From positions 992,001 to 1,056,000 of the forward strand of contig OZ244838.1 in the NCBI GenBank assembly GCA_965220695.1: a stretch of DNA of 64,000 nt, given 5' to 3'. Shown piece after piece: positions 8,369-17,213 of the stretch (the stretch's first letter is position 1; the number at the start of each line of letters is the position of its first letter). The notes under the pieces were generated by a model. It saw only the letters and a list, made by a program, of their open reading frames with translations, was not told the origin of the DNA and did no database searches. The translations under genes and the position numbers were made by a program. This stretch comes from UBA9620 sp965220695. GTDB taxonomy: Bacteria; Acidobacteriota; Vicinamibacteria; Vicinamibacterales; UBA8438.

Positions 8369-9751
8369 ATGCCGCGACCGCTACTCGTGATCGGCGCTCT
8401 GCTGCTGGCCCTGGCCGTTTCTGTTCCGGTGGATGCGCAGTGGGCGCAGTTCCGCGGTCCGAACGCCGGGGACGTCGGCGACGACCCGGCGCTGCCCGAC
8501 CGCTGGAGCGAGACCGACAACGTCGTCTGGAAGATCGACGTTCCGGGGTTGAGCTGGAGTTCGCCGGTGGTCTGGGAGGATACGATCTTCGTGACCTCGG
8601 CCATCAGCGCCGGCGAGGAGCCGGATCCGATCCCCGGCCTGTACGACCCCGGGGACGACAACGGGGCCACCCGCTCGTCGCAGACCCACCGCTGGGTGGT
8701 CTACAACATCGACTTCCACACCGGAGCCGTCCGCTGGGAGCGCGAGCTGCACAGCGCCGCGCCCGGCATCGCGCGCCACATCAAGAACAGTTTCGCGTCC
8801 GAGACACCGGTGACCGACGGGCGCCGGGTGTATGTCTACTTCGGCAGCGCCGGCGTGGTCGGCGCACTGAACATGAGCGGTGAGACAGTGTGGACCGCCG
8901 AGCTGGGCGCGTTCGAGACCAGCGGCGGGTTCGGGTCGGCGGCGTCACCCACGCTGCACGGCGATCGCCTTTATATCGTGAACGACAACGTCACCCGCTC
9001 GTTCATCACGGCCATCGACAAGAACACTGGTGACGAGGTCTGGCGGGTCGAGCGGCCCGAACGCGGACAGAACTGGGCCACGCCGTTCGTCTGGGAGCAC
9101 GAGCTGCGCACCGAGATCGTGACCGCCGGCACCCAGGGCGTGCGGTCGTACGACCTCGACGGCAACGTGCTGTGGGAGATCCATGGCATGTCCGGGCTGA
9201 CGATCCCCACCCCGTTCGCCAGGCATGGGTTGCTCTATATCAGTTCCGGCTACCCCGGCGGAGGCCTCCGCCCCGTCTACGTCGTCAAGCCGGGCGCGTC
9301 GGGCGACATCTCGATCTGGTCGCAAGACGACATGCGCACCGGCCTGTCGTCCGGGTTTCCCGGTGCAAAGGCCTCATCGGACGACGTGGCCTGGGCCTAT
9401 CCGCTGCTCGGGACCTACAACACCTCGGCGCTGGTCCACGGCGACTACTACTACACGCTGCTCGATCGCGGGTTCCTGGTCGCCCATGACGCCCGCACCG
9501 GCAACGAGGTCTACGGGCGCCAGCGGATCGAGATCGGCAACGGGTTCACGGCCTCGCCGTGGACCTACAACGGCAAGATCTTCCTGTTGAGCGAAGACGG
9601 CGAGACGTTCGTCGTCAAGGCGGGTCCGGAGTTCGAGATCCTGCACAAGAACCCGCTCAACGAGATGACCCTGGCGACGCCGGCGGTCGCCGGGGGCAGT
9701 CTGATCATCCGGACGCAATCGAAGCTGTATCGGATTGCAAAGGGGGGGTAG
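8369..9751 (+). CDS. Exported PQQ-like beta-propeller protein (copy 1)
   Basis: 460 residues with a Sec signal (MPRPLLVIGALLLALAVSVP, cleavage near VDAQ). The body is an eight-bladed PQQ-like (PF13360-type) propeller. Blades carry the pattern of an aromatic, then DxxTGxxxW: DFHTGAVRWERELH, DKNTGDEVWRVERPE, DARTGNEVYGRQ. The protein begins WAQFRGPNAGDVGDDP, which is typical of Acidobacteria and Planctomycetes exported propellers annotated as PQQ-binding-like. Cofactor ligands for true quinoprotein dehydrogenases, such as the vicinal disulfide, are absent, so it is probably a binding or scaffold protein and not an alcohol dehydrogenase. Its paralogue lies at 10892-12274 with very similar sequence and identical length. 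The next gene starts 2 bp after its stop, so the two are likely co-transcribed. Confidence 0.9.
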   Translation: MPRPLLVIGALLLALAVSVPVDAQWAQFRGPNAGDVGDDPALPDRWSETDNVVWKIDVPGLSWSSPVVWEDTIFVTSAISAGEEPDPIPGLYDPGDDNGATRSSQTHRWVVYNIDFHTGAVRWERELHSAAPGIARHIKNSFASETPVTDGRRVYVYFGSAGVVGALNMSGETVWTAELGAFETSGGFGSAASPTLHGDRLYIVNDNVTRSFITAIDKNTGDEVWRVERPERGQNWATPFVWEHELRTEIVTAGTQGVRSYDLDGNVLWEIHGMSGLTIPTPFARHGLLYISSGYPGGGLRPVYVVKPGASGDISIWSQDDMRTGLSSGFPGAKASSDDVAWAYPLLGTYNTSALVHGDYYYTLLDRGFLVAHDARTGNEVYGRQRIEIGNGFTASPWTYNGKIFLLSEDGETFVVKAGPEFEILHKNPLNEMTLATPAVAGGSLIIRTQSKLYRIAKGG

Positions 9752-9753
9752 CC

Positions 9754-10758
9754 ATGAAGAAACGAGTCTGGCCCGTCGTGGCCGCGGCCGGGCGCCTGCC
9801 GGTCGCGCTGCTGGTTGTGATGCTGGCGGCGCCGGCGCAGGCCCAGCAGGTCACGCTGACGCCGGTCGGCGTGATCCCAGGACCTGCCGAGCACATCCGG
9901 GTGGCCGGCGATTACGCCTACGTGACGCACCACACCAGCTTCACGGTCTGGGATGTTTCCGATCCGGCCGCGCCCGTCCGCCTCGGGGCGACAGAGTTGC
10001 CGGAGGAGATCTGGGGGTTCCGCGTGCGCGGCGAGCGCGCGTACGTGGGGGCGAACTTCTTCGGTGTCGCCATCCTCGACCTGTCGAATCCGGCGGCGCC
10101 GGCCCTGATCGGCAACCACAAGACCCTCGGGCAGACGAAGATCGGCGCCGTGTACCAGGACCGTGTCGTGCTGATCGACCATATGGAGGGTATGGTCATG
10201 GTCGATGTCTCGAACGAGACCGCGCCGACCGGCGCCGGGTCGTTCTTCCTGGACGGCTACGCGCGCGATGTCGTGACGTCGGGCAGGATGGCCTACGCGA
10301 CCGATTCGCCGACCGGGCTGTATGTCTTCGATCTCTCGCGTTCCGGCTCGCCCGAGCCGGTTGGCGTCCTGCACGCCCCGGCGGCGCCGCGGGCGATCGA
10401 AGTGCAGCGGGAGGAGGGCGAACCGTCCGGCATCCTGGCGGGCGGCGGCGGCGGCCAACTGCAGATCTACGACGCCAGCGACCCGACGACGCCGGTCAGG
10501 GCGGCGACCTTCGAAACACCCGGCGGCGCGGCCCGGGTGGCGATGTCCGGTGCGTACGTCTTCGTCGCCGACACGCGGGCCGGCATCACCATCGTGGACA
10601 TCTCGACGCCGTCCACTCCGCGAGCGGCGGGTGCGTTCCGGACCGGCGCTCCGGCACGCGACATTGCGGCCACCGACAGCCACGTCTTCGTCGTCGTGGG
10701 CGCTGGCGAGCGTCAGCAGGGTGAGACCGAAGTGCAGATTCTGCGGAGGGGGATGTAG
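9754..10758 (+). CDS. Exported LVIVD-repeat beta-propeller protein
   Basis: 334 residues with a Sec signal ending near APAQAQQ. The mature protein consists of LVIVD-type repeats, for example HTSFTVWDVSDPAAPVRLG, FGVAILDLSNPAAPALIG and AGITIVDISTPSTPRAAG, which build a propeller. No catalytic motif is visible, so it is probably a periplasmic or surface binding protein. The ATG at 9754 follows a strong G-rich tract (AGGGGGGG) that can act as a ribosome site and overlaps the end of the upstream PQQ gene. Upstream in-frame sequence from 9559 belongs to that gene's other frame. It sits between the two PQQ-like paralogues. Confidence 0.88.
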   Translation: MKKRVWPVVAAAGRLPVALLVVMLAAPAQAQQVTLTPVGVIPGPAEHIRVAGDYAYVTHHTSFTVWDVSDPAAPVRLGATELPEEIWGFRVRGERAYVGANFFGVAILDLSNPAAPALIGNHKTLGQTKIGAVYQDRVVLIDHMEGMVMVDVSNETAPTGAGSFFLDGYARDVVTSGRMAYATDSPTGLYVFDLSRSGSPEPVGVLHAPAAPRAIEVQREEGEPSGILAGGGGGQLQIYDASDPTTPVRAATFETPGGAARVAMSGAYVFVADTRAGITIVDISTPSTPRAAGAFRTGAPARDIAATDSHVFVVVGAGERQQGETEVQILRRGM

Positions 10759-10879
10759 CGTCGCGGCTACTCGAAGCTGCCGTCTCGTTGCCTGGGCGGG
10801 GCAGGACATGTGTCCAGGGGTCGCGATCGAGCCGCGCGGCGCGCTCTGGTAGGATCGCCCCACCCGGGCGCGAACGAAC

Positions 10880-10885
10880 AGGAGG
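10880..10885 (+). promoter_or_regulatory. Consensus ribosome binding site of second PQQ-like gene
   Basis: AGGAGG lies 6 nt before the ATG at 10892 and fixes that start. A TAGGAT hexamer at 10849-10854 could be the -10 of a separate promoter, giving a leader of about 30 nt. Confidence 0.7.
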
Positions 10886-10891
10886 CGAACG

Positions 10892-12274
10892 ATGAGACGT
10901 GCAGCGATAGTCTCCGTGGCGGCGACGCTGCTGGCGTTGCCGGTGCAGGCCGGCGCCCAGCAGTGGCCCCGGTTTCGCGGGCTGGACGCGGGCAGCGTCG
11001 TTGACGACCCGGTCTTGCCGGACACCTGGAGCGAGACCGAGAACATCGCCTGGAGGATCGACGTGCCCGGGCTGAGCTGGAGTTCGCCCATCGTCTGGGG
11101 CGACCATATCTTCGTCACGACCGCCGTCAGCGCCGCGGACGACGAAGTGCAGCCGATCCCGGGGCTCTACGACCCGGGCGAGCACAACGGATCGGTGCCG
11201 GCCAGCGGGGAGCACCGCTGGATCGTGCTCGACATCGACTTCGAGACCGGCGCGGTCCGCTGGGCGACCGAGCTCCACCGCGGCGTGCCGGCCATTACCC
11301 GGCATCTCAAGAACAGCTTCGCGTCCGAGACCCCGGTGACGGACGGTGAGCGGCTCTACGTGTACTTCGGGAGCATCGGCCTGATCGCCGCGCTGGACTT
11401 CGACGGGAACGAGTTGTGGAGGAAGGACATCGGGACATTCAACACCATGCAGGGGATGGCGACCGCTTCCTCGCCGGCGCTGCACGGGGACCGGTTGTAC
11501 ATCCTCAACGACAATACCGATCAATCGTTTCTCACGGCGCTCGACACCGCCACCGGGAACCAGGTCTGGCGTGTCGAGCGGCGCGAGCCGGGGCACACCT
11601 GGGCGACCCCGTTCGTATGGGAGAACCGGGTGCGGACCGAGATCGTGACAGCGGCCACCGGACGCGTGCGGTCCTACGACTTGGAGGGCGCGTTGCTCTG
11701 GGAGCTCGCCGGCATGTCGTTGCTGACGACGCCCAGCCCCTTCGCCAGCGGCGGCCTGGTGTATATCAGTTCCGGGTATCCCGGCGGATCGCTGCGGCCG
11801 GTCTACGCCATCCGGCCCGGTGCGGCCGGTGACATCTCCATCTACGAGGAGGTGGCGAGCGGCCTCCAGGAGGGGTTTCCCGGGACGCGGACCTACTCGC
11901 AGGATGACCATGTGGTCTGGGCCTATCCGTTGCTGGGCACCTACAACACGACCGCGCTGGTCTACCGCGGCATCTACTACACGCTGCTCGATCGCGGCTT
12001 CCTGACGGCCCACGATGCGGCGACCGGGGCGGAAGTCTACGGGCGGCAACGGCTGGAGATCGGCAACGGGTTCACGGCCTCGCCCTGGGGCTACAACGGG
12101 AAGATCTTCCTGCTCAGCGAAGACGGCGATACGTTCGTGGTCAAGGCGGGGCCGGAGTTCGAGATCCTGCACACGAACTCGCTGGACGAAATGGCGCTCG
12201 CGACCCCCGCCGTGACGCGCGGCAGCGTCATCCTGCGCACGCAGTCGAAGCTGTACCGTATCGCCCGCCAGTGA
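10892..12274 (+). CDS. Exported PQQ-like beta-propeller protein (copy 2)
   Basis: 460 residues, the same length as the paralogue at 8369-9751 and collinear with it along the whole protein. Shared anchors include RIDVPGLSWSSPIVWG, LKNSFASETPVTDG, YISSGYPGG, YPLLGTYNT, YYTLLDRGFL and a C-terminal SKLYRIA. It has a Sec signal (MRRAAIVSVAATLLALPVQA). It is best read as a tandem duplication separated by the LVIVD gene. Blades have the DxxTGxxxW pattern. It is likely exported and non-catalytic. It has its own ribosome site and possibly its own promoter, so it may be expressed apart from copy 1. Function is unknown. Confidence 0.9.
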   Translation: MRRAAIVSVAATLLALPVQAGAQQWPRFRGLDAGSVVDDPVLPDTWSETENIAWRIDVPGLSWSSPIVWGDHIFVTTAVSAADDEVQPIPGLYDPGEHNGSVPASGEHRWIVLDIDFETGAVRWATELHRGVPAITRHLKNSFASETPVTDGERLYVYFGSIGLIAALDFDGNELWRKDIGTFNTMQGMATASSPALHGDRLYILNDNTDQSFLTALDTATGNQVWRVERREPGHTWATPFVWENRVRTEIVTAATGRVRSYDLEGALLWELAGMSLLTTPSPFASGGLVYISSGYPGGSLRPVYAIRPGAAGDISIYEEVASGLQEGFPGTRTYSQDDHVVWAYPLLGTYNTTALVYRGIYYTLLDRGFLTAHDAATGAEVYGRQRLEIGNGFTASPWGYNGKIFLLSEDGDTFVVKAGPEFEILHTNSLDEMALATPAVTRGSVILRTQSKLYRIARQ

Positions 12275-12314
12275 CCTGTCACCGTCCCGCGCCGCCGGCG
12301 TTCGAGGAATCGAG

Positions 12315-13526
12315 ATGTTGAACCTGTTCGAAGACTGGATGACCGGTCGCGGGATCGACCCCGGGCTGGCGGGATGGGTGATCACCGGCGTTCAGATGCT
12401 GCTGATCCTGGCGTTTGCCTTCGTTGCGGACAAGGTGGCGAAGCGGGTGTTGCTGCGCGCCGTCATCGGGCTGGCCGGACGCACGGACACGAATTGGGAC
12501 GACGCGGTGATCGAGCGTCGGGTGTTCCATCGGATCGCCCACATCGCACCGGCGCTGGTGATCTACTTCTTCAGTCCCGCCGTGCTGGGACCCGGGATGC
12601 TGGCGACGCTGGCTACGGTGCTGTGTCTGCTGTACATGGTCGCCGTCGTGGTCTCGGCGCTCGACGGCTTGATCGGTGCGGTCGTCGACCTTGTGGGAGC
12701 GTCGCCGCTCGGCCCGCGGCTGCCGCTGACCGCCTTCACCCAGGTGGCGAAGCTGTTGCTGTACGGCGTGGCCGTGATCATCGCGCTGTCGGTCGTCATC
12801 GGCGAATCCCCGGCCCTGCTGCTCAGCGGGCTCGGCGCGATGACCGCCGTGCTGATGCTCGTCTTCAAGGATCCGATCCTGGGGTTCGTCGGCGGCATCC
12901 AGTTGTCCGTGAACCAGATGGTCATGCGGGGCGACTGGATCGAGATGCCGAAGTACGGCGCCGACGGCGATGTGCTGGCGGTGGCGCTGACGACGGTCAA
13001 GGTGCAGAACTTCGACAAGACGATCACCACCATTCCGACCTACGCACTGATCAGCGAGTCGTTCAAGAACTGGCGCGGCATGTCGGAGTCCGGGGGGCGC
13101 CGGATCAAGCGGGCGATTCACATCGACATCAATTCGATCAAGTTCTGCGACGACGCGATGCGTGAACGTCTGTCCGCCGTTCACTACATGTCCGACTATC
13201 TCGAGGCGAAGCGGCGCGAGATCGCCGACTGGAACACCCGGAACGCGTCGGCGCGGGCCACGGCGCTGCATCCGCGCCGGTTGACCAACATCGGCACGTT
13301 CCGCGCCTATGTGGTCGCCTACCTTCGGCATCATCCCAAGATTCACCAGGACATGACGTTTCTGGTGCGGCAGCTCGCGCCGACCGAGTATGGCCTGCCG
13401 ATCGAGATCTACGTGTTCAGCACCGATCAGAACTGGGTCAACTACGAAGGCATCCAGTCGGACATCTTCGACCATCTGCTGGCCGTGTTGCCGGAATTCG
13501 AGTTGCGCGCGTACCAGGTCCCGTAG
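12315..13526 (+). CDS. ybdG: MscS-family mechanosensitive channel, YbdG/MscM type
   Basis: 403 residues, an inner-membrane channel that opens under hypo-osmotic stress. It resembles E. coli YbdG along its whole length as I recall it: several N-terminal membrane segments, the pore region with SGLGAMTAVLMLVFKDPILG, then GDWIEMPKYGADGDV, TIPTYALISESFKNWRGMS, GGRRIKR, a MTNIGTFRAY-like segment (LTNIGTFRAY) and DMTFLVRQLAP. The ATG at 12315 follows GAGG at a suitable distance. It stands alone on the plus strand, 40 bp after the PQQ gene, and converges with the glucokinase gene. Whether it is co-transcribed with the propellers is unclear. Confidence 0.93.
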   Translation: MLNLFEDWMTGRGIDPGLAGWVITGVQMLLILAFAFVADKVAKRVLLRAVIGLAGRTDTNWDDAVIERRVFHRIAHIAPALVIYFFSPAVLGPGMLATLATVLCLLYMVAVVVSALDGLIGAVVDLVGASPLGPRLPLTAFTQVAKLLLYGVAVIIALSVVIGESPALLLSGLGAMTAVLMLVFKDPILGFVGGIQLSVNQMVMRGDWIEMPKYGADGDVLAVALTTVKVQNFDKTITTIPTYALISESFKNWRGMSESGGRRIKRAIHIDINSIKFCDDAMRERLSAVHYMSDYLEAKRREIADWNTRNASARATALHPRRLTNIGTFRAYVVAYLRHHPKIHQDMTFLVRQLAPTEYGLPIEIYVFSTDQNWVNYEGIQSDIFDHLLAVLPEFELRAYQVP

Positions 13527-13625
13527 CTGGAGGCTGTACGGCGGCCCCGCCACACCGGATGGAGCGGTACGGCACGCGGCGGTCCCCGTCGCTGCCTGGG
13601 GAGTTGTGACCTCGACCGGTCGGAC

Positions 13626-14633
13626 TTACTCGCGGTTCGTTCGTCGGATCGAGGCGCTACGCCCGGCGTGGACGGCGGCGCCGATCAACGCGACCTGCGG
13701 CTCGATGATGACCGAGACCGGAATCGGCTCCAGCAGCGGGCGCATGGCGCCCTTGGCCACGAAGGCGTCCCGAAAGCGGTCCGACCGGAGGGCCGGCAGG
13801 ATGCCAGGCGCGATGCCGCCTCCCACGAAGAGTCCGGCGGTGGACAGCGTCCGCAATGCCAGGTTGCCGGCTTCGGCGCCCAGTGCCGCCACGAACAGAT
13901 CGAGCGCTTCCACACACGCGCTGCACGCGCCACTGAGGGCGGCCGCGGTGACCGCCGCGGGGGCAGCGTCCTGGTTGAGCGGGAGTGGCCGCGCGCAGGG
14001 CGTCGTCTTGTGCGCGAAGTGGTGCAGCGTGACGAGTCCCGGGCCCGAGAGCACGTCTTCGAGCTGCACCCGGCCGCCCGCGGCCGTCAGCACCGAGACC
14101 AACTGCAACTCTCGGGGCGTGCGCGCGGCGAAGTCGGCGTGTCCCGCCTCGGACGGCACCGGCCGCAAGCGCCCGTCAACGGCATGGAGGCAGGCCTCGC
14201 CAAGTCCGGTGCCGGGGGCGATCAGCGCGGCATTGCCGTCCGCGCGTGGGGCTCCGGGCCGCACCACGGCCAGTTCGTGCGGTGCGAGATACGGCACGGC
14301 GTGGGCCATGGCTTCGAGGTCGTTCAGGATGCGGACCTGATCGATGCCGAGCCGCGCCGCCATCGTCGCGCCGTCAACGTGCCAGGGAACGTTGGTCAGC
14401 CGGGCGGCGTTGTCGCGCACCGGCCCGGCGACCCCGAAAGAGGCGGCCTCGAGCCGCGCGGCGGCGCCGGTTCGTTCCACGAACCCGGTGACGAGCGGCG
14501 TGAGTCCGTCGAACGCCTGCGTCGCATAGTGCGCCGTCTCGATCGGGGTCGGACGCACATCATCGCATTCGAACAGTCCAAGCCACGTCTTGGTGCCGCC
14601 GACGTCTCCGGCCAGGATCAATGGCATGTTCAT
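13626..14633 (-). CDS. glk: Glucokinase (Glk family)
   Basis: 335 residues. Phosphorylates glucose with ATP in the cytosol, feeding glycolysis. It is the Glk (PF02685) type, not ROK: the N-terminal phosphate loop is GDVGGTKTWLGL, a second is LIAPGTGLGEA near 137-147, and the sugar site shows LTNVPWHVDG and ILNDLEAMA. A C-terminal GLFVGGGIAPGILP segment is also typical. No ROK zinc motif is present. Start: ATG at 14633 (MNMPLILAGD); the Met at 14627 is an alternative. It is transcribed divergently from the MerR-TPR gene. Confidence 0.93.
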   Translation of the reverse strand: MNMPLILAGDVGGTKTWLGLFECDDVRPTPIETAHYATQAFDGLTPLVTGFVERTGAAARLEAASFGVAGPVRDNAARLTNVPWHVDGATMAARLGIDQVRILNDLEAMAHAVPYLAPHELAVVRPGAPRADGNAALIAPGTGLGEACLHAVDGRLRPVPSEAGHADFAARTPRELQLVSVLTAAGGRVQLEDVLSGPGLVTLHHFAHKTTPCARPLPLNQDAAPAAVTAAALSGACSACVEALDLFVAALGAEAGNLALRTLSTAGLFVGGGIAPGILPALRSDRFRDAFVAKGAMRPLLEPIPVSVIIEPQVALIGAAVHAGRSASIRRTNRE

Positions 14634-14680
14634 TCGTCACGGCTCCGTCCGCGGGACACGCGTTCGGCGCGGGGCGTCGC

Positions 14681-14709
14681 TTGACACTCGCTACATTCTC
14701 ATTCATCTT
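14681..14709 (+). promoter_or_regulatory. Candidate promoter of MerR-TPR gene
   Basis: A perfect TTGACA at 14681-14686 lies in the divergent glk/MerR-TPR gap. A poor -10 (CATCTT, 14704-14709) follows after 17 nt. The -35 is convincing and the -10 is not. Confidence 0.3.
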
Positions 14710-14744
14710 TCGCCCGGTCAGGCGGCGGAACACGGATCTCGATC

Positions 14745-15617
14745 ATGACTGAGGACGATTCGAGCAACGCGGGCGAGCAGCCATCGATCGCCGAGCTCGA
14801 CCGGCAGTATCACAGCGTTCGCCAGATACGCGATCGCTATCCCGCCGTGCGCGAGGACCATCTGCGGTATCTCGAAAAGTGGTCGCTGGTGCACCCGGTG
14901 GCGCGCTCGCGCGCAGACCGATACTACGGGTTCCGGGATCTGAGCGTGATACGGCAGGTGAGCGAGGGACTCGAACGCGGAGCCTCGTTCCGGGTGATTC
15001 TACGGGCGCTCGTGTCCGCGCGGGACGGTCAGTTGACGTTCGACTTCAACCAGCGATTGGGAGAGACCAGTCCGGTGAAGGTCGTAGCCCTGCGGCCCCG
15101 CGGCGACGACGGCGCGGAGTCGGCGCACGCGGACGGCGTCCGCCCGCCGCCCGCGCAGCAGGCGCAGGCGGCCAGGTATTTTCGCGAGGGCGCGGAGCTT
15201 GACGAAGGCACGGCAGAGGAGCAGGCACGCGCGTGCCACGCCTACCGCAAGGCGATTCTGCTTGACCCCACGCTTGTGCCGGCGCTGGTCAATCTCGCCA
15301 ATATCCACTACGCCCGCGACGAACTCGCCGAGGCGCAGGCGCTCTACGAGCGTGCGCTGCGCCTCGATGAGGAGTGCTTCGAAGCGTATTTCAATCTCGG
15401 GAACATCCACCACGATCTTGGACGGTATCGGGATGCCCTGCACCATTACGGTGTCGCGATCGCCGTCAACCGGGACTACGCGGACGCGCATTTCTATCTG
15501 GCGGTGACGCTTGAGAAGATCGGGCAGTCGGGCGAGGCGAAGGCGCACTGGCGCGAGTACTGCAAACTGGCGCCCGAAGGAGAATGGGTCGATCTGGCGA
15601 AGGAATTCAGCGAGTAG
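14745..15617 (+). CDS. MerR-like HTH / TPR fusion protein
   Basis: 290 residues. The first ~90 residues look like a MerR-type winged helix domain: a wing with LRYLEKWSLVHPVARSRADRYYGFRDL, then IRQVSEGLERGASFRVILRAL. A Pro/Ala-rich linker (about 125-145) leads to three TPR units at about 160-270 (LVNLANIHYARDELAEAQAL, AYFNLGNIHHDLGRY, AHFYLAVTLEKIG). DNA binding by the head and protein contacts through the TPRs are inferred. The N-terminal helix pair is divergent, so the DNA target is uncertain. It is likely a regulator that senses a protein partner and not a small ligand. Genes of this architecture recur in Acidobacteria as far as I know. It converges with the small Cys-rich gene that follows. 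Confidence 0.75.
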   Translation: MTEDDSSNAGEQPSIAELDRQYHSVRQIRDRYPAVREDHLRYLEKWSLVHPVARSRADRYYGFRDLSVIRQVSEGLERGASFRVILRALVSARDGQLTFDFNQRLGETSPVKVVALRPRGDDGAESAHADGVRPPPAQQAQAARYFREGAELDEGTAEEQARACHAYRKAILLDPTLVPALVNLANIHYARDELAEAQALYERALRLDEECFEAYFNLGNIHHDLGRYRDALHHYGVAIAVNRDYADAHFYLAVTLEKIGQSGEAKAHWREYCKLAPEGEWVDLAKEFSE

Positions 15618-15623
15618 CCGTGG

Positions 15624-15896
15624 TCAGCGCGGGTAGCTGTTGTCAAGGGGGGCGCGCTTCTTCGTGGTGCGGCGCATCTTGAAGAGGGTGCAATCGGGGC
15701 ACCAAGCCGTGGCGTGAAACCCACGCTTTCCCGCATACGGCAGCACGTCGCGGTGCGAACAGTATTCCTGCGCACCCTCGGTCACGTGCCACCGGCAGGA
15801 TCTGAACCGCACGTCCGCAGGACTCGGCGTCGGTCCGGAATCCGGGCTCGCAGGGGTGTCAGGCTCGGACGGGGGGTCTGAATCGTCGACAGTCAC
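15624..15896 (-). CDS. Small Cys/His-rich protein, translationally coupled to DEAD-box helicase
   Basis: 90 residues, unrecognised. The first 30 are acidic and Pro/Ser-rich (probably disordered). The rest is a compact Cys/His region: SCRWHV, EYCSHRD, then WCPDCTLFK, so 4 Cys and several His could form a zinc site. The C-terminus is basic (MRRTTKKR). The start is a GTG at 15896 that overlaps the helicase TGA (GTGA, 15893-15896), so it is almost certainly translated after the helicase from one mRNA. The pairing suggests an RNA-related accessory role, but this is inference only. Confidence 0.65.
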   Translation of the reverse strand: MTVDDSDPPSEPDTPASPDSGPTPSPADVRFRSCRWHVTEGAQEYCSHRDVLPYAGKRGFHATAWCPDCTLFKMRRTTKKRAPLDNSYPR

Positions 15897-17083
15897 TTCG
15901 CGTCAGCCTGCGACGGTCGCTCGCGCAGCTTCACGTCCATGGACGCCTGCAGCGCCCTCACCGCCGCCAGTTCGTCCGGTGCGGCCAGCGTCAGCGCCGC
16001 CCCGGTGGCGTCGAGCCGAGCCGTGCGGCCGACCCGATGCACGTAGGTGTCCCGGTTGGGCGGCACCTCGAAGTTGACGACACACTTGATGCCGTCGATA
16101 TCGAGCCCGCGCGCGGCGACGTCGGTTGCGACCAGCACACGATAGCGGCCGCTCCTGAACCCCCCGACGGCCGCCAGCCGGAGGCTCTGTGACCGGTCGG
16201 CGTGCAGCGCGGCGGCGTTGATTCCGGCGCTCGACAGCATGCGGGCCAGCCGTTCCGTGCCACGTTTCGTATTCACGAATACCAGCACAGAGCCGGCGGT
16301 CCGGCCCAGGAACGATGTCAGCCAGGCGGTTTTGCGGGACGCCGGCACTCGTTCCACGGCGTGCGAAATACCGTTAGCCGGCGCTCCGCGCCGACCGATT
16401 TGGACATACGCCGGGTCGTGCGCCAACTCCTTGAGCGGGGTCAGCACCCAGTCAGGGATCGTCGCCGAGAAAAGCAGCGTCTGCCGCTTGTGTCCCGCGG
16501 CCTGATCGGGCGGCGGCAGGCTGGCGACGATGCGGCGGACATCCGGCCAGAACCCCATGTCCAGCATGCGGTCGGCCTCGTCGAGAATCAGGGTGTCGAT
16601 GCCCGCGAACGCGGGCACGCCGCCGCGCAGGTGGTCGAGCAGACGGCCGGGTGTGGCCACCACGATGTCGACGCCCGCGCTCAGGGCCTGCGCCTGTGGC
16701 CCGATGGGCGTGCCACCGAACACAGCCGCGCTCGTCAGCGCCGTGTGATACACGAATCCTTGCAGATCGTCTTCGATCTGCACCACCAACTCGCGGGTCG
16801 GTCCGAGCACCAGTACCCGCGTACGCCGGGATTGCGCCGGATCGTGCGCGCCGGCGGACTCGAGCATCCTGCCGAGCACGGGCAGCAGGTATGCGGCGGT
16901 TTTCCCGCTGCCGGTCTCGGCGGTGGCGATCAAATCGCGGCCCGAGGCGACGATCGGAAACACGGCGGCCTGAATCGGGGTGGTATGCGTGAAACCGCGG
17001 TCCTGCACCCCAAGGGCCAGGGCGGGGTCCAGGTCGAGCGTGTCGAACGTGACCGGGTCTGCCTCGACGACCGCGGTCGGCAT
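15893..17083 (-). CDS. DEAD-box ATP-dependent RNA helicase, RhlE-like
   Basis: 396 residues from the ATG at 17083. RNA-dependent ATPase that unwinds structured RNA, acting in ribosome assembly or mRNA decay. Motifs in order: the Q motif (GFTHTTPIQ), I (AETGSGKT), Ia (PTRELVVQ), Ib (TPGRL), II (DEAD as LDEADRMLDMGFWPD), III (SATIP), IV (VLVFVNTK), V (ATDVAARGLDI) and VI (HRVGRTARLD). The usual long basic RhlE C-terminal tail is missing. A longer version from a TTG at 17203 would add 40 Arg/Pro-rich residues. I prefer the ATG because homology begins 15 residues later, but no clear ribosome site supports either. It lies downstream of infA and upstream of the coupled small Cys gene. Confidence 0.9.
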   Translation of the reverse strand: MPTAVVEADPVTFDTLDLDPALALGVQDRGFTHTTPIQAAVFPIVASGRDLIATAETGSGKTAAYLLPVLGRMLESAGAHDPAQSRRTRVLVLGPTRELVVQIEDDLQGFVYHTALTSAAVFGGTPIGPQAQALSAGVDIVVATPGRLLDHLRGGVPAFAGIDTLILDEADRMLDMGFWPDVRRIVASLPPPDQAAGHKRQTLLFSATIPDWVLTPLKELAHDPAYVQIGRRGAPANGISHAVERVPASRKTAWLTSFLGRTAGSVLVFVNTKRGTERLARMLSSAGINAAALHADRSQSLRLAAVGGFRSGRYRVLVATDVAARGLDIDGIKCVVNFEVPPNRDTYVHRVGRTARLDATGAALTLAAPDELAAVRALQASMDVKLRERPSQADAK

Positions 17084-17213
17084 GACGAACTCGGTCGACG
17101 GCGCCGCATAATCACTCGGCGATCGGGCCGGTCGTCGGGGACCACGGCCACCGGGGCGGCGGTGGGGCCGTCGCGGTGGGGTGCGGGTTGTATGAGGATC
17201 CAAAATGTCGGTG

